A DNA stretch of 64,000 nucleotides from Trichostrongylus colubriformis (GCA_963978905.1 OZ022260.1:41538259-41602258), one strand, 5' to 3'; positions 35,639-46,944 are shown, counted from the stretch's first letter. The notes: generated from the letters alone by a model not told the origin. Translations and numbers: made by a program.

Positions 35639-36210
35639 GCAAGGGCGATCGTAACAAGTTTTCTTGAAATCCGACTGGGCTTACTGTCCACCACTGACAA
35701 GTATGTGCACTTGATCGCCCGTTCGATATGCATTCTGGGACATGCGATACTATTGCCTTACAAAAGGTGGGACGTCAATTAGCTACATAAAGTCAACAAC
35801 ATACTTGAGCTTACTTAGGCCGCGTTCATACTTTGCGGTGCGGCAGGACGTGGTTGTGTGTCTCTGCTTCTCCGCCTGTGCCACCCCGTCTCGTTGGCTG
35901 CTTCGTCCCTGCACCTCCCCCCTGCCACTCTGTCTCGCTGCCCGTGAACGCAACCACGGTCTGGTGGCGCTGAGTATGAGCGCAGCCTTAGTTTCAGTAT
36001 TTTCCAGTAGTCATCACTAGAGGTTCATTAGATCATGCTTGTATAGTGCTCAGGTAAGAAACCGCAATTTAGCCTAACGGCTGCGGTACCCCCTTTTCCA
36101 TGTTTTATAGCATTATGACGACAGAAAGCGTGGCTGATGATTATTTGAAGGAAATAATGTACGCAATAATGAGTCATGGACGACGCTGCTTCGACTATGT
36201 GATTTTTACG
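35639..36210 (-). repeat. composite repeat family, arm E, outer part
   Basis: Resumes the family after the TTAA element with the block containing GGGCGATCGTAACAAG and continues to about 36,210. It is the reverse of arm A (about 3,980-4,380). It is itself interrupted by the TTA-flanked MITE at 35,818-35,987. Confidence 0.82.
35818..35987. mobile_element. MITE, PIF/Harbinger-like (TTA target), 170 bp
   Basis: Starts GGCCGCGTTCATACTTTGC and ends with the reverse, GTATGAGCGCAGCC, with TTA on each side (35,815 and 35,988). Arms A and B of the same family lack it at the matching point (arm B near 12,640, arm A near 4,200), which gives direct empty-site evidence of insertion. It belongs to the same family as 23,802-24,036 but has a less perfect palindrome. 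Confidence 0.85.
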
Positions 36211-36364
36211 TTATTTCCAGGTTCGCCGACTGCGAATTCGCCTCGAGCCGCTTAAGTAGCTTTTAACCTTCTGGCTGTGTTTATCTGGTGTTTGCTATTT
36301 AAGCGTTCGGAATTCAACCTCTAGGTTTATTTAAACCATGCCACGAACATTTTTTCGCCTCCCG

Positions 36365-36720
36365 AAAGTTGCTTTTAAGAGGAAATTCGCTCCTGTAAAG
36401 TAAACAATGCTTCTTGGAATGGCTCAATATTACTGTATTATGAGATGAAAACTGCTGTGGAGAACAAAAACTGTGAGAGGTCAGTTCCAGCCCATTGGAT
36501 TATGCGTATATTCAGGAGCGGGAGTGATGGCCGTAATTGTTTTTCGAAAATGTTGACTGGTAGAAAAAATCCCAATGCGTGTGCACTGAAAACTCCGCTT
36601 ATGTTCCCCGAGGATCCCAAGCTCGCTTTCTGTACTCCCAAATGGATAAAATTCGCCCAGTTTCCAGGTAATTCGGGTGCTGCTCTGACCTGTAGCCTGA
36701 AGGGTAGCTGTTCAGCATCG
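36365..36720. repeat. dispersed repeat P, copy 3 (diverged)
   Basis: Shares the order of blocks with copies 1 and 2, for example ATGCGTATATTCAGGAG near 36,501 and TTTCTGTACTCCCAAATGGAT near 36,627, but with more substitutions and small indels. It is older than the other two. Confidence 0.75.
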
Positions 36721-37474
36721 ATTCACAAAAAAACATGAAGGAATAGTGTCTCGTAGACTTGTTCTTGTACTTTGTACTCGTAGGTAGATGAAATCAAGAA
36801 TGAAGCCCCGTTTCCAAGCTTTTTCGGGTGCTGTTCTGATCTAGTGATCTGAAGGATGAAGGCAGGATAGGAGAAATAAAAGAAATTTTCTCAGCCGAAA
36901 GTGTCCTAAGCCCGTTTTTGCTGAATGCGACGATTTTCCTGTTGATATGTCTTCCCAAGACTTGGCCTTCGGTGTCCCGTGTCTTCTTCTTGTCGCTCGC
37001 TTGAAAGATCGTCGTATACATTGTATACACTTCATTCATGAACGGTGTGGAGGGCACTTGGCACTTGACCATTTCTCTCATAATGTGCGCGCCACGTCTA
37101 TGAGTTGATCCAAAATCGCGAGAGCAAACTCGTCTCTCCCAAATGAGCTTTTCAAATAAAAAGAAACCACGCGAGACGCCCATATCCAGTTGCGACAACG
37201 GAGGAAAGCTGGCCACGCACGGCGACCTCTCGCCGAGCCGTTTCTTTCATGATGTGGTGTATTCCAAGGTGTAAGGAACATAATCGGGTACCGAATCGCC
37301 GCAAGCGCTCTGTTACCTATTTCGGTCGTGAGTTAGTTGCTCGAGTTCCGGCGGCCTGGCCAAGTTCGAATATCCTGGGAATCGTCTAGGAAATCAGAAT
37401 TTGAAAACCAGAGTCCCATTAGATTTAGGCAAAAATACTCATTTCCAGGATCATATTTTTCTTCACCACTGGAA
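36721..37474. other. unclassified, one long unidentified minus frame
   Basis: The longest frame (minus, 36,794-37,216, 140 codons) has no motif I can name and no clear splice or promoter context. It could be chance. Otherwise nothing is recognisable. Confidence 0.3.
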
Positions 37475-38060
37475 ACTCAATTAAAGGCAGCTTTCGGGAA
37501 AATTCGGACGAAAAGTATAAGAAGTAGTGAATATGAAAGCCGAGATGCCTAGTAACAGGAAAGTGGAGAAAAAACGAATGGAAGTGGCCAAAAACCCGAG
37601 AAATAGAACCCCTTCCCACCACTGGTTCTGGGCGCGGACGACCTTTCCGTCAAGACGCGGGTAGTCCGCATAGGTTTCCCATTGGTATTACCAAGACGTC
37701 AACATGAAGGTATGTTCGGAAATGAGACAGCATCTATTTTCATGAGGTCACTTTCAAGCTAAAAGTGAGAAAGCGCGCTCGATACATTCAATCCTGCCGA
37801 TCTCCTTGACCAACCGCACCGTGACCAACCCCTAATCACGTCGCCTGGAGGCGGGCTGTCCTTGTCCAAGGCGGCTTGTCCTGACGAGGCCGCCTCCGCC
37901 ACAGCTCAAGGGGGCGCCTACCGCGGGGGATTTCGCCATGCATAGGCCTTCCAGACCCGTAGTTTTTCACTCAATGCCTCCTTATGGAATTCCCTGTCAC
38001 CCACATTATCCCGAACACTGTCTTTAATTGGAGCTCTTGCAATCACAGAGGTGCACCCTT
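37475..38060. repeat. dispersed repeat S, copy 1
   Basis: Matches 49,250-49,808 in the same orientation: shared blocks include TTCGGACGAAAAGTA(T/A)AAG(A)AGTAG, AACCCGAGAAATAG and CGCGGACGACC. No coding frame is conserved between the two copies. The second copy lies inside a carrier-gene intron. Confidence 0.75.
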
Positions 38061-38452
38061 CCATTTCTATCCTCATCAAAAATTCGAGCAAATGGTGAAA
38101 CTTTCCACAAGAATAAGTGAGTCGAAATAAAAAGTAGAAAGCACTCCTTAGAAAATTTTCAAAATTCGAAATAGAGAGATATAAGGTTCCCATTAGTAAA
38201 ACAGGCAACTAGAGTTCAAAAAGGGTTTATTGGCACAAACAAGAGCCTATAGAGTTTCAGAAAAGTAAGGATTTCGAGGACAGAAACATGAGAGATTTGT
38301 AGGAAAGAAAAAGCGATCACTGTCAGGAAATCATTTCAAGTAAAAAAGCCGAGGGGTCCCAGAAGTAGTAGGTTGGGCGTGAGAAATGACAGGAAAATGG
38401 CAAAGCAGGATAAGTGCGTTAAAGAATGTATCAGATAACAGGTTCATGAGGT
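38061..38452. other. no recognisable gene
   Basis: AT-rich, with no shared repeat and no frame of note. Confidence 0.35.
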
Positions 38453-39188
38453 CAGGGGGTGCAAAAAAAGTGATTTTTTTTGCTTACGGCTCACATCCGT
38501 CAAGTGTACGAAACATAGGAAAACGAACAAGATAAAAGTAGTGCAAAATCTTCCCGAAATGTTCCTTAAGAAACGCAAGCTGAGATTCACTACTTTAACC
38601 TTCATCAAAATACGGAGCCTTTAATCGGCACAGTCGGGCTTCAAAGCACCTACGGCATTATGGTTCGTTCAAAACAGCACAGCCACCTACCGCGGCACGT
38701 CTCTCGTGGGAAACTTTCTGGGAACTGACCCTTCAGTTCATAAAATCCATAGAGCCCTTGCTGCTCGGACAACGCTGCTATGATCCTAAGAGTCATTTTT
38801 CATACCTCAAACCACCCTCCGGAGAGTTTTCAGTGGTAATAACACGTTGTGGTTCTTGTAAACGAAGGATGTTAGGGACCTGGAAAAAACGGAATACTTA
38901 AGCACCACCCATTATGAATCCCCTCAGGTACCGAAAGTGGAAGGACCTTAGCAGGTTGTAAACGAGAGTGACGAAATCTCGCATTTTGCCGAGTTGAGGT
39001 GACACATCGTGTTTACTCGGAATAAGCTCCCAATCCTGTTCGTGCAGAAGGCTGTTAAAGAGTTTAGTGATAGACTGAGATCAGTTCTTAAATTTGGGGA
39101 TGGAAATACTTCGTCAGAATCTGCTGAAGTTCGACTATAATAGGGTTGTAAGTGGAGGAAAAAAATTTCGCTTTTTCGGCACCCCCTG
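38453..39188. mobile_element. Tc1/mariner-type non-autonomous element, third full copy
   Basis: Left end CAGGGGGTGCAAAAAAAGTG, right end the reverse of CAGGGGGTGCCGAAAAAGCG, next to TA at 39,189. At 736 bp it is shorter than the Q copies. Its right half (from about 38,750) marks the start of duplication R copy 2. Confidence 0.75.
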
Positions 39189-39514
39189 TATACTTACTTA
39201 TTTTTTATTTACTTATTTATTTTTTCATTTATTTACTTATTTATTTATTCATTTATTTATGTATTCATTACCATACAATAATATAAGAAAGGGAAAAAGA
39301 GAAGGGGGAGCGGTGGCTGCCGGAACTCAAGAGACTCGGATCGTCTGAGACTGGGTTGTAGAGGGGAATGGGCTTTTCGTTTAAAGGAACTGCGTCCACG
39401 AATGTAGCTTAGGTCGAGGATTTCTTCCACTGCTGAGAATAATTCTGTGTCGGATTTATCATATGTAGACTGATGGTTCCGAAGGCTTATGAATTTCTAG
39501 GAGATTTTTTTGAT

Positions 39515-39898
39515 TTATATTAGCTTTTTCGGTTTATTATTATGAAAATTGTAACACGCGATACTCACGAATCTTGACGTTGTCCGATTGTTGGTTGTTG
39601 GAGATGGATCGCGGAGTCGCGTGGGCTCGGTGAGGTGTCCTGTATCGTTTTGAAGGCTAAAGATGGTTGGAATGGAGCTAGAAGGTAATCGATTGAGCTG
39701 GAGAAGCTCAGAAGATAGAATGTCTATTTGGCGGCCAAATGGTAGAGGGTTGCCTGCAGAGTGTAGTAGTGGACCTTGGAGAAGCTTTTCACGGAGTTTA
39801 ACACGTGATGAGTTGCGGGGGTTACGGTAGACCCAGTTGATTTGACCACTGGTCAGGAAATCGAGGATTTTAGGGCCTTTCCTAAGTTCACAATACAC
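39515..39898 (-). CDS. unidentified 127-residue frame of repeat R, open copy
   Basis: The frame reads MYCELRKGPKILDFLTSGQI, continues with INWVYRNPRNSSRVKLREK and ends NFHNNKPKKLI. It stays open without an ATG for some distance upstream (about 40 further residues with LPDLSQRST), so the true start may be in an earlier exon. Composition is N-, P-, S- and T-rich and basic. Copy 1 is broken by stops. No family was recognised; a structural (gag-like) or accessory protein of a mobile element is possible but unproven. Confidence 0.35.
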   Translation of the reverse strand: MYCELRKGPKILDFLTSGQINWVYRNPRNSSRVKLREKLLQGPLLHSAGNPLPFGRQIDILSSELLQLNRLPSSSIPTIFSLQNDTGHLTEPTRLRDPSPTTNNRTTSRFVSIACYNFHNNKPKKLI

Positions 39899-40074
39899 AG
39901 TGGATCTTTGGGAGAGATCTGGGAGATTCGAAATGAAGTTATTATTACTGAAGGAAAGTTCTCCTTGTTAAGGACAATTACTGAAGTTGATTTTTAGTTT
40001 GAAAACAATTCATAAATCCGTTTTACTGTTGAAAAAGATTCTGGGACGGAAATTCTCAATAGAAACAAGTTATT

Positions 40075-40320
40075 CTAACTATTTAAGGCATGCTGTTGGT
40101 TAGGAAAACATAGGACTGGAGTTGGAACTTTCTCGTGGGGTTTCCCGAGAATGCGCAGTGTAGTAGGGTTTTGGTTATTCAAAAGTTGTTTGAAAGGTTG
40201 GAGATTGTAGAGGGGTGTCATTTTGACTGTGTAGTAGATAGTTAGTGAAATGGTACGAGAAGTCGTGGAAGCCGTTGTGAAATGTGATTTTTTGGTTTGT
40301 AAATAAATGTTGCTTTCCAT
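40075..40320 (-). CDS. unidentified 81-residue frame of repeat R with upstream TATA
   Basis: Opens MESNIYLQTKKSHFTTASTT, Thr/Asn/Pro-rich throughout, ending FPNQQHALNS. About 50 bases upstream of the ATG, on the same strand, is TATAAATA (40,368-40,375). Copy 1 has a stop at the NPT position (near 22,454). It lies upstream of, and on the same strand as, the 127-residue frame, so the two could be exons of one gene. No family was recognised. Confidence 0.35.
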   Translation of the reverse strand: MESNIYLQTKKSHFTTASTTSRTISLTIYYTVKMTPLYNLQPFKQLLNNQNPTTLRILGKPHEKVPTPVLCFPNQQHALNS

Positions 40321-40367
40321 GTTGCTTAATTCTGATAGTATTGTTAGTGTATTGGGAGATAGATTAT

Positions 40368-40375
40368 TATTTATA
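40368..40375 (-). promoter_or_regulatory. TATA-like box of the minus-strand frames in repeat R
   Basis: TATAAATA on the minus strand, about 50 bases before the ATG at 40,320. The same block is preserved in R copy 1 near 22,670. This is inference from position only. Confidence 0.3.
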
Positions 40376-40692
40376 ACTATTGAGATTGAGCGGAAATTCG
40401 AAAAAAATGAAGTATAATGATTCAGGAAATTGATACCGCTTGATTTGGTATTGTGCCATGTTGTTTCATTGTGATGTTTGATATGTTGTGAAGGTATATT
40501 ATTATTTCTACGTTTGAGTATTTATGTGAATTAAAGGGAGATATTTGGTTTGGGGTAATGTATATCACTTGAGTTAATTAGGATTGCGCCACGTAGGATC
40601 TTCTGTGATGTTTTTGTATGGTTCCTTGGTAACTATTGAGTGGGGTTGGAGATTGTTGACTTAGGCACATGTCGCATCTATCGGGAGGTTCG

Positions 40693-41227
40693 ATGGCTAA
40701 TCCAAACAGGCGGTATATTGTAGTGAAATATGTATGCCACGGGGAGGAGCCAAGTTTTGTGAGATCACACTTTGTCGTCTACTTTGGTAACGAAGTTATG
40801 TGTGAGTTTTTTACTTTATTGAATAGATCGAAAAAAAATGACAATTGTTCCAAGCACGAGCTCCTGAAACAACCGGAAAATTTTTTCGCCTGAAGGTGGC
40901 TGTTGTTGTCGGGAGGCGAGAACTCTCTTGCAATATTTTCGTGCGCGCACCGCTGCAGCGGAAGCTGAAGCTCTGCTGCTGGCGGACCGTATTACGGAAA
41001 TAAGAAAAAAATCCAGGAAATTCTGCTACACTCCCTTAAATCCCAGAGGCGTGCTTTGGACCTAATGGAAGAGGATTTCAAGGTTAGTGAGCAATAAAAT
41101 ATAAATTTAGTCATCTCGAGTTATTGGTTAATTGTTATTATTTGATTTTTTGTAGAGTTCGGAATTCATCCGCATGATCAACACGCTCCTGACAGTGCGG
41201 GAAAATCGAGGGGGACCAGAGCAATAA
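40693..41227 (+). pseudogene. unidentified two-exon protein of repeat R, frameshifted copy
   Basis: Same layout as 22,990-23,526, with the intron again bounded by gttagt and TTTTTGTAG. It has an in-frame 3-base deletion near 40,835, one extra base in the TTTTTTCGCC run (near 40,887) that closes the frame at once, and a later one-base loss near 41,019. Differences from copy 1 in the open part are mostly amino-acid changing, as expected for sequence no longer under constraint. Confidence 0.7.
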
Positions 41228-42449
41228 CGTCTCCACTGAAAGGAAAAAGACTTAGACCATGCTGCCATCTTCGCTGTTTTTACTTTCTTCGTTTCTGGGC
41301 TAAAAATTCGTTGTTCTTGTTGTTGTGTCTTTTTGTATCGAAAACTATGGGAGTTACAAATGGTTGAAGGGTCTGGGTAATATGAATTCTTAATAATCTA
41401 AAGTCAAAAGTATTTCATTGATTCCCATGGGAGTCTGTATAATCTTGCTATTGGTTGGACGAATGTGTTCTGGGATTATGGATGTATGGTTAGATTTGTT
41501 GGAGGTTTGATGCGGACACATCAAGCTTATGTACGGGCCAGATACCGTAATCCGATTTGTAAACCACACTCGGGGTTGAGATGAGGCTCTGAGCAGCTGG
41601 AACGCGGCACATAGGTGACATCTCTTGAGATGTTGGATTTCGATGGACTAGCAGAGTGGTCAACGACTTCTCCAACAGAACGCTCCTGAAGTTTCTTCAC
41701 AGTTCTTTGTTTTTCCTACTTGGATTTTAGCCGCCTACCTACAGAGGAACGTGGCTCTGAATACTAGTCATATGTACGGCTATACTCGTACTGTCGTTGA
41801 TAAGTGAGATCAATCGTCGGTGATCGATGAGAGGTAGGCGGATAATCGCCCGCAGCCACGGCAGAGAACTATCCATAATGATACCCTTCTAAACTTCTTC
41901 ATGATAGTATTCTGCTCTGAGGACAAAGAAGGGACTTGAGAAGTGGAGAAGTGACGGCGACCACGCTTCATTAATGTGCAATTGCCACGAATAAGACCCT
42001 GCTCTTCTTCCACGCATCTCGCGGATCTTGCAAGCACACTGAAACCCTGCTCCTTTCGCATTCTCAGCAATAATCTTTGTTTAGCATCTCTATTTTACAA
42101 TTACATTTTTTGTGTGACTTAGGCGGCTCACACTCGTGGTTTCCTCATAATGCCACTTTTTATGAGAGCCTTTTTTGAAAAAAAAACACGGCACTAGCAT
42201 ATGGATAGCAGTATAATAGCACTTTTTGCGTAAAACTCAGCATTCTTGTAAGGGGCCTGGTCCGTTCTTAATCCGAACCAAACAAACTCTGACTGTGTCA
42301 AGGCCAACTAAAGCAAGCATCACTTGTGAACTCATTGCTGACAATGAGGCTCTTTTGGAAGTGAAAAAACAACGACTGGTATCATCGCCAGCACGGCGAC
42401 GATCCTTCCACCCATGCGTCTGGCGGGGGCGGGGCTTATGTCGTACTGT

Positions 42450-42673
42450 GGGTGACGGTTGGGACACACGAATCTAGGCCGTGACCCTGTGACAGCCTGT
42501 GGCCTTTGCTCTGTGACATGAATAATTCAGACAATTTGACTATACAACGGAACAGACTTGCAAGTAGGACACGATTTACATGAACAAATTGTCTGAATTG
42601 TTTAAGGCTTAGGTCAAAGGCCACATGCTGTTACAGGGTCACGGCCTAGATTCGTGTGTCCCAACCTACACCC
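42450..42673. mobile_element. foldback MITE, Mutator-like (9-bp target duplication)
   Basis: A 224-bp element starts GGGTGACGGTTGGGACACAC and ends with the reverse. Pairing covers about 90 bases on each side, including AATCTAGGCCGTGACCCTGT. It is flanked by an exact 9-bp direct repeat, TCGTACTGT, at 42,441 and 42,674. A 9-bp duplication with long inverted ends is characteristic of Mutator-like foldback elements. No coding capacity. Confidence 0.9.
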
Positions 42674-42682
42674 TCGTACTGT

Positions 42683-43697
42683 AGATAGCCAGGTTGAGGC
42701 GTATCTTTCTACCAAAAGCATTCTACTGTTGTCGTTCACAGAACACTGTGACAATAAATCTGCTCCCTTCTCGTATTCTGTTACACCACTGAACCACCCC
42801 CTAGGTACATAGGCTTGCTTTCAGCAACTCATCGCTCAAGCTAACCATTTCTCCTCTGTCACCGCGATTTTGAGTGCTAGTGGGATGCGTGGCGCATACT
42901 GTAAAAGAGCAATCAACGCTAAGCACGGATGTAACATTTCAATAGCAGAACAAGTTTGTCTCATGTGGGACATACATCCCAGTTTCATTTTTTGGATAGT
43001 ATTCAAACGCTTCGCGAGCTTCGTTCGAGACTCACTGCAGTCCCATGCATTTACTCGAGGATCACAAACATCTTAAATAGAAATGATGCCAAATTGTAAT
43101 TCCCATCCCTGGTCTCATTTCTTATTTCGGAGTGGTGAAAGTCCAGCAGAATTAGTGGATGCCAATCTCACGAGCCTGATCACTGCTTTTTTTGCAGTTT
43201 TTTTTTCAAGAATTGTTTCGACAAACTGCATCCAAATGCCCCTACGGTTCTCAGTACAGGTTGAGTACATGGCATGTCCAAGAAGGAGAATCTGCTTCAC
43301 AAATTCCAGTGTTTCTGCAGAAGCCAGCCGTGGCATGACAATGAAGCTTTGGGTGTATGGTGAGCGTTTGTCAAGGATCTCTCGAGGATCTCTGTTATGC
43401 AAAGAAAAAAACAACCAGTGCTAGAAAGAAGCAGTTCCGCTTGCGCTTTACACCAGCGTGGTGGAATGGATGTTCAAGCGAATGTACTGTAGTTGTACCG
43501 TATTGTTATATGGTAGCACTAATTTGTGTTCACGGCTTCCTAAAGATCCATACTTTATTCCCTTTTTATATTAATTGCCACACTGAGGATCATCATCATC
43601 ATCATACAGCACATGGAAATTGACAACGATGCAACAAAAATTCTGTACAACTATCTATGATTCCTAAAACAAAAATCTAGCAAAAATGATGCACAAT
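42683..43697. other. unclassified intergenic sequence downstream of mrpl-13
   Basis: Bases about 43,140-43,340 are a diverged reverse relative of about 6,060-6,250. The minus frame 43,115-43,414 (99 codons) lies in that repeat and is not called. A short CAT microsatellite is at about 43,589-43,605. Confidence 0.4.
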
Positions 43698-46025
43698 TCA
43701 CTTTTTGCCCGGGCCTGGCTTCTCGTAACGTCCTGGATTCGGAATGCTGCGCTCCCATTCCACGACATGATCGGCTGGGAACCTACAAAAAGCACGATGC
43801 ATAGAAAAATAAAGAACTCACATCAGTGATCTGGCCAACTAGAAATACGAAAATATGCCAAAGAAGATACTTACAAGATTCGTTATTTCCAAGGGCGTTA
43901 AACTAGAAAAGGCGTGGTAATAGAACAGAATGCTCAAACGAGGATTTACATAGTGTCGTAGAAGCATATCGAGTATGCGTCTAGATCCACACGATCAGGT
44001 ACAACGGCAGTGCATACTACTGTACTAGCACATCTCGTAAAGCTATGATAAACTCGGCCGTTGTTAAAATCGCACACGAGCCTATGGTAAAACAACTGGT
44101 TACAACGATACTGATCACCGAAGGGACTCAAATGCCCATTATTAATTGAGAATGAAGTCTACCGGCTTCAAATACTCCCTCTCTGCTCAATGGTCAGATG
44201 CTACGACTCACTGAGCTCCATTTTGTCAATAATGGTAGTTTGGCGCCAAAGAGAACCAAAGGGAATGATTGTGAAATGATCATAATCATGGGTCCTTATC
44301 AATGAAGCGACAACTGAGACAATACGAAAAACCAGTAATGGCTCTTTGTAACTCCCTCAGCCATAAGTGCTTTCCTAACGAAGAAATCAAGAAGGCGAAA
44401 AGCAAGTTTGCTCACCTCAACAGTCTCGGGAAGTTCGCACGTTCCTCAGGTGTGTACTCGTCACTACGCTTTGGGACCCGTTGAATTTGCTCCAGCTGCA
44501 AATCAAGAATCGATATTCATTCTGAACCAACGAGCATAATCTCCAAAAAACAAAACTTTAAAACATGAAAATCGAGCTCTGTGACAACAGCAAAGAAGAA
44601 CAAAGCAGCAGAAATGGGATGGGGCAATGGCTTCATCAATGGCGGAATAATGGGATATTTGTAGCTAACCATGAAACATTTCGCAGGATCAGTAAGGGTC
44701 ATTATCACAGCCCCATAATGGATATTAGACACGCCATGTAATCCGACACGGTACAAAAAATGAAAGAGTTGCCCCAGAATGACAGAGGAGGAGATAAGGT
44801 CCTGGTGGATTACCTACAGAACAATGGAGAAGCCGAATGTAGTGACTACTTTTCATAATAAACTGCAGCATGCGTTTCGCAAAGTGAATACCCAGAAAAT
44901 TTTAAAACCACTAAAGAGAGCATAAAGCAGATCCAAAATAAAGGAGATAAGGTCCCTAAAGAGCCATCGTCAATAGGCTCTTCGCCATGTTCATGATGAA
45001 ATGATGAAATGTTTTTACCTGACTGCCCAAATTCTCCCGCACAAAATCAGGCATATCCATATCCGGGAAAAGATGTAATCGTTGAACGTGACGACGACGA
45101 AGAAAATTACAACCCAATGCCTGAATATTGAAGCTTAAACATGATAGTCGGAGTGCTACCAGTAAGCATACCTTATAGACAGCCAGAAAAACTATTCGAC
45201 ACGGATCATACTCGTGTATTTGATAGGCTGGTATGTCGACCTTCGATTTCGGGTATTCCTTAAAGAGAGCATTGGGGAAAAAATAGCGAGCGTAACCGAA
45301 GTTTTGTATCTGACCCATCGTGTCCCTATGGGACAAACTTACAGTCCATTTATGAAAAATACATTACAGTACCTTATTAAAATGATATAAGACGTGCTTC
45401 CAGTCAAATCCATGCATAGCCACATGTCGACAATTCACCACTACTACGTGGTCTCCACAATCAGTCTCACGGTGCCATATTGGCTTGTGTTGTCCAGCCA
45501 AATGCACTGCAACGTGCTTGCCTAGCTTGTACGCATCCTAAAATAAAATACGAAACCAATGCTTGGTTCAGTAATATATTATAAAAACCGAAAGCACTTA
45601 AAGCAACCGTCAAACAAACGATATCCACTCGGAAAGTATTCGAACTCTACGCTGAGCACGAAATTCCGAATTCTGTTAACTTTCGGATGCACGAACCCTA
45701 CCATTCTCGAGCTTTCTGACAGCATAAAGCAAATCAACAAAGCAATTCCTATTTCACCCATCCAGTGGAATCCGCGATAATGTGAACTACGAAACTCGTC
45801 TATGAGCAGATCAGCCATATAGCATACATTGGACATATACACTTTTTTTTGAAATAGTGAGCGATCAGGCTAATAGTGAGGAGATGTCGTATCTTGGTAT
45901 ACCATTTAAGGATCGGACAGAAATTCAAGTACCTGATGATCGGCATCTACTATATGCCACTGTCTAGCGAACTGCAGCCATTGATTCACACGATCAAATC
46001 TGGATAACCCGCGACGAGCAGCCAT
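43698..46025 (-). CDS. mrpl-13: mitochondrial large-subunit ribosomal protein L13
   Basis: Six exons: 45,933-46,025; 45,373-45,537; 45,172-45,258; 45,019-45,120; 44,416-44,495; 43,698-43,782. All introns are GT-AG and the joined frame is 612 bases, 203 residues. The product is the uL13-family protein of the mitochondrial 39S/54S ribosomal subunit. Diagnostic segments are QWLQFARQWHIVDADHQ (start), HKPIWHRETDCGDHVVVVNC with the conserved D-C-G-D-H, QIHEYDPCRIVFLAVYKALG, and the L13 signature RRRHVQRLHLFPDMDMPDFV. The C-terminal tail RSIPNPGRYEKPGPGKK follows the VPKRSDEYTPEERANFPRLL block matching the animal mitochondrial form. The start ATG is the first codon of the recognisable domain. Length fits the nematode family (about 200). 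Intron 5 is the longest (633 bases). Confidence 0.96.
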
Positions 46026-46657
46026 CTATATAGATCCTGAACTGAATTGAAACACTAAGTTGCCAACTTAAAAACCAATCCATTGACGCTTGCCCATTCT
46101 TAACTTACGAGTAACATAGAATTCAGCCAAATTGAAGGCAAATTAATAAATAACCATGTGCATCTGTACACAGTCGCGTTTCCTTTGCAGATCGTGCGAG
46201 ATTTTTCATTATACATATTTCAGATTTCATTGTACATATCTTCGTAAATGAAGCATAATAATGCAAAATGAAAGCATATCAGAGCTGATGATGAATCAAA
46301 CCAGAGGGAGTTCGAGTTCAAAACTTCTAGCTAAACGAAATAAGTTGTCACCTTCGTTCTCTAAGCTTTGCTGTTTAGTGAAAATACTAAGTGTGAAGAG
46401 AAACACAACCTTAGCAAACAGTTGGCCAAATTGAAACAAGCAAAATAAGTGCACCGACACAACTCAGATTATCTGCAACATATCAGATCCTACAGAACGG
46501 TGATTTAAATACCCCAGAAATTTCTTATTCACAATTATGAGATACCGATAAACCATAAAAAAGGATTAATGATACTCAACCTATGCATCAGTTGGCAGAT
46601 ATTAGGCATTTACATCAAAATGAAGTAGAATAAGTTAGTCGGAAGACTAGATGAGGA

Positions 46658-46944
46658 CGAGTGAGGCTGCTTACGCCAGAAAATCGCTCCGCGGCGTCGC
46701 ACTCGCGGCGCCACCAGTACGACTTGCCGAATCGATTGCCCTTGGGAGTCGGCAGAGCGTGGCTGCGTCACCCCTGCACTTCCACCCATGCCACACTGCC
46801 TTCTGCACCCATGTCACCCTGCCTTCTCCATTCATGCCACACTGCGTCGCTTGAAGGCTACCATGCCCTGCCGCTGGCACTCGCACCCGCCGTGCGGCTC
46901 GCCGCGAGCGGCCACGCGATTTTCTGGCGTAAGTAGCCTCACCC
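46658..46944. mobile_element. MITE, hAT-like, between mrpl-13 and the carrier gene
   Basis: The ends pair as inverted repeats of about 28 bases (left GTGAGGCTGCTTACGCCAGA, right its reverse with one mismatch, ending GTAGCCTCACCC). An approximate 8-bp direct repeat borders them (GATGAGGA at 46,650 and GATGAGGG at 46,945). Eight-base duplications point to hAT-type elements. The GC-rich body has no transposase. Confidence 0.75.

Larger units (their letters stand above)
38750..42215. repeat. direct duplication R, copy 2
   Basis: Second copy of 21,069-24,717. Includes the (TTTA)n-like tract (39,190-39,275), two opposite-strand frames (39,515-39,898 and 40,075-40,320) and the frameshifted two-exon frame (40,693-41,227). 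It lacks the foldback MITE. At that point it carries about 36 bases (41,492-41,527) not present in copy 1. Confidence 0.9.

Noticed and set aside
36794..37216. 140-codon minus-strand open frame
   Set aside because: No motif, no splice or promoter context and a composition not clearly protein-like; chance or repeat-derived frame.
43115..43414. 99-codon minus-strand frame near mrpl-13
   Set aside because: Overlaps a diverged repeat shared with about 6,060-6,250, where the frame is not conserved.
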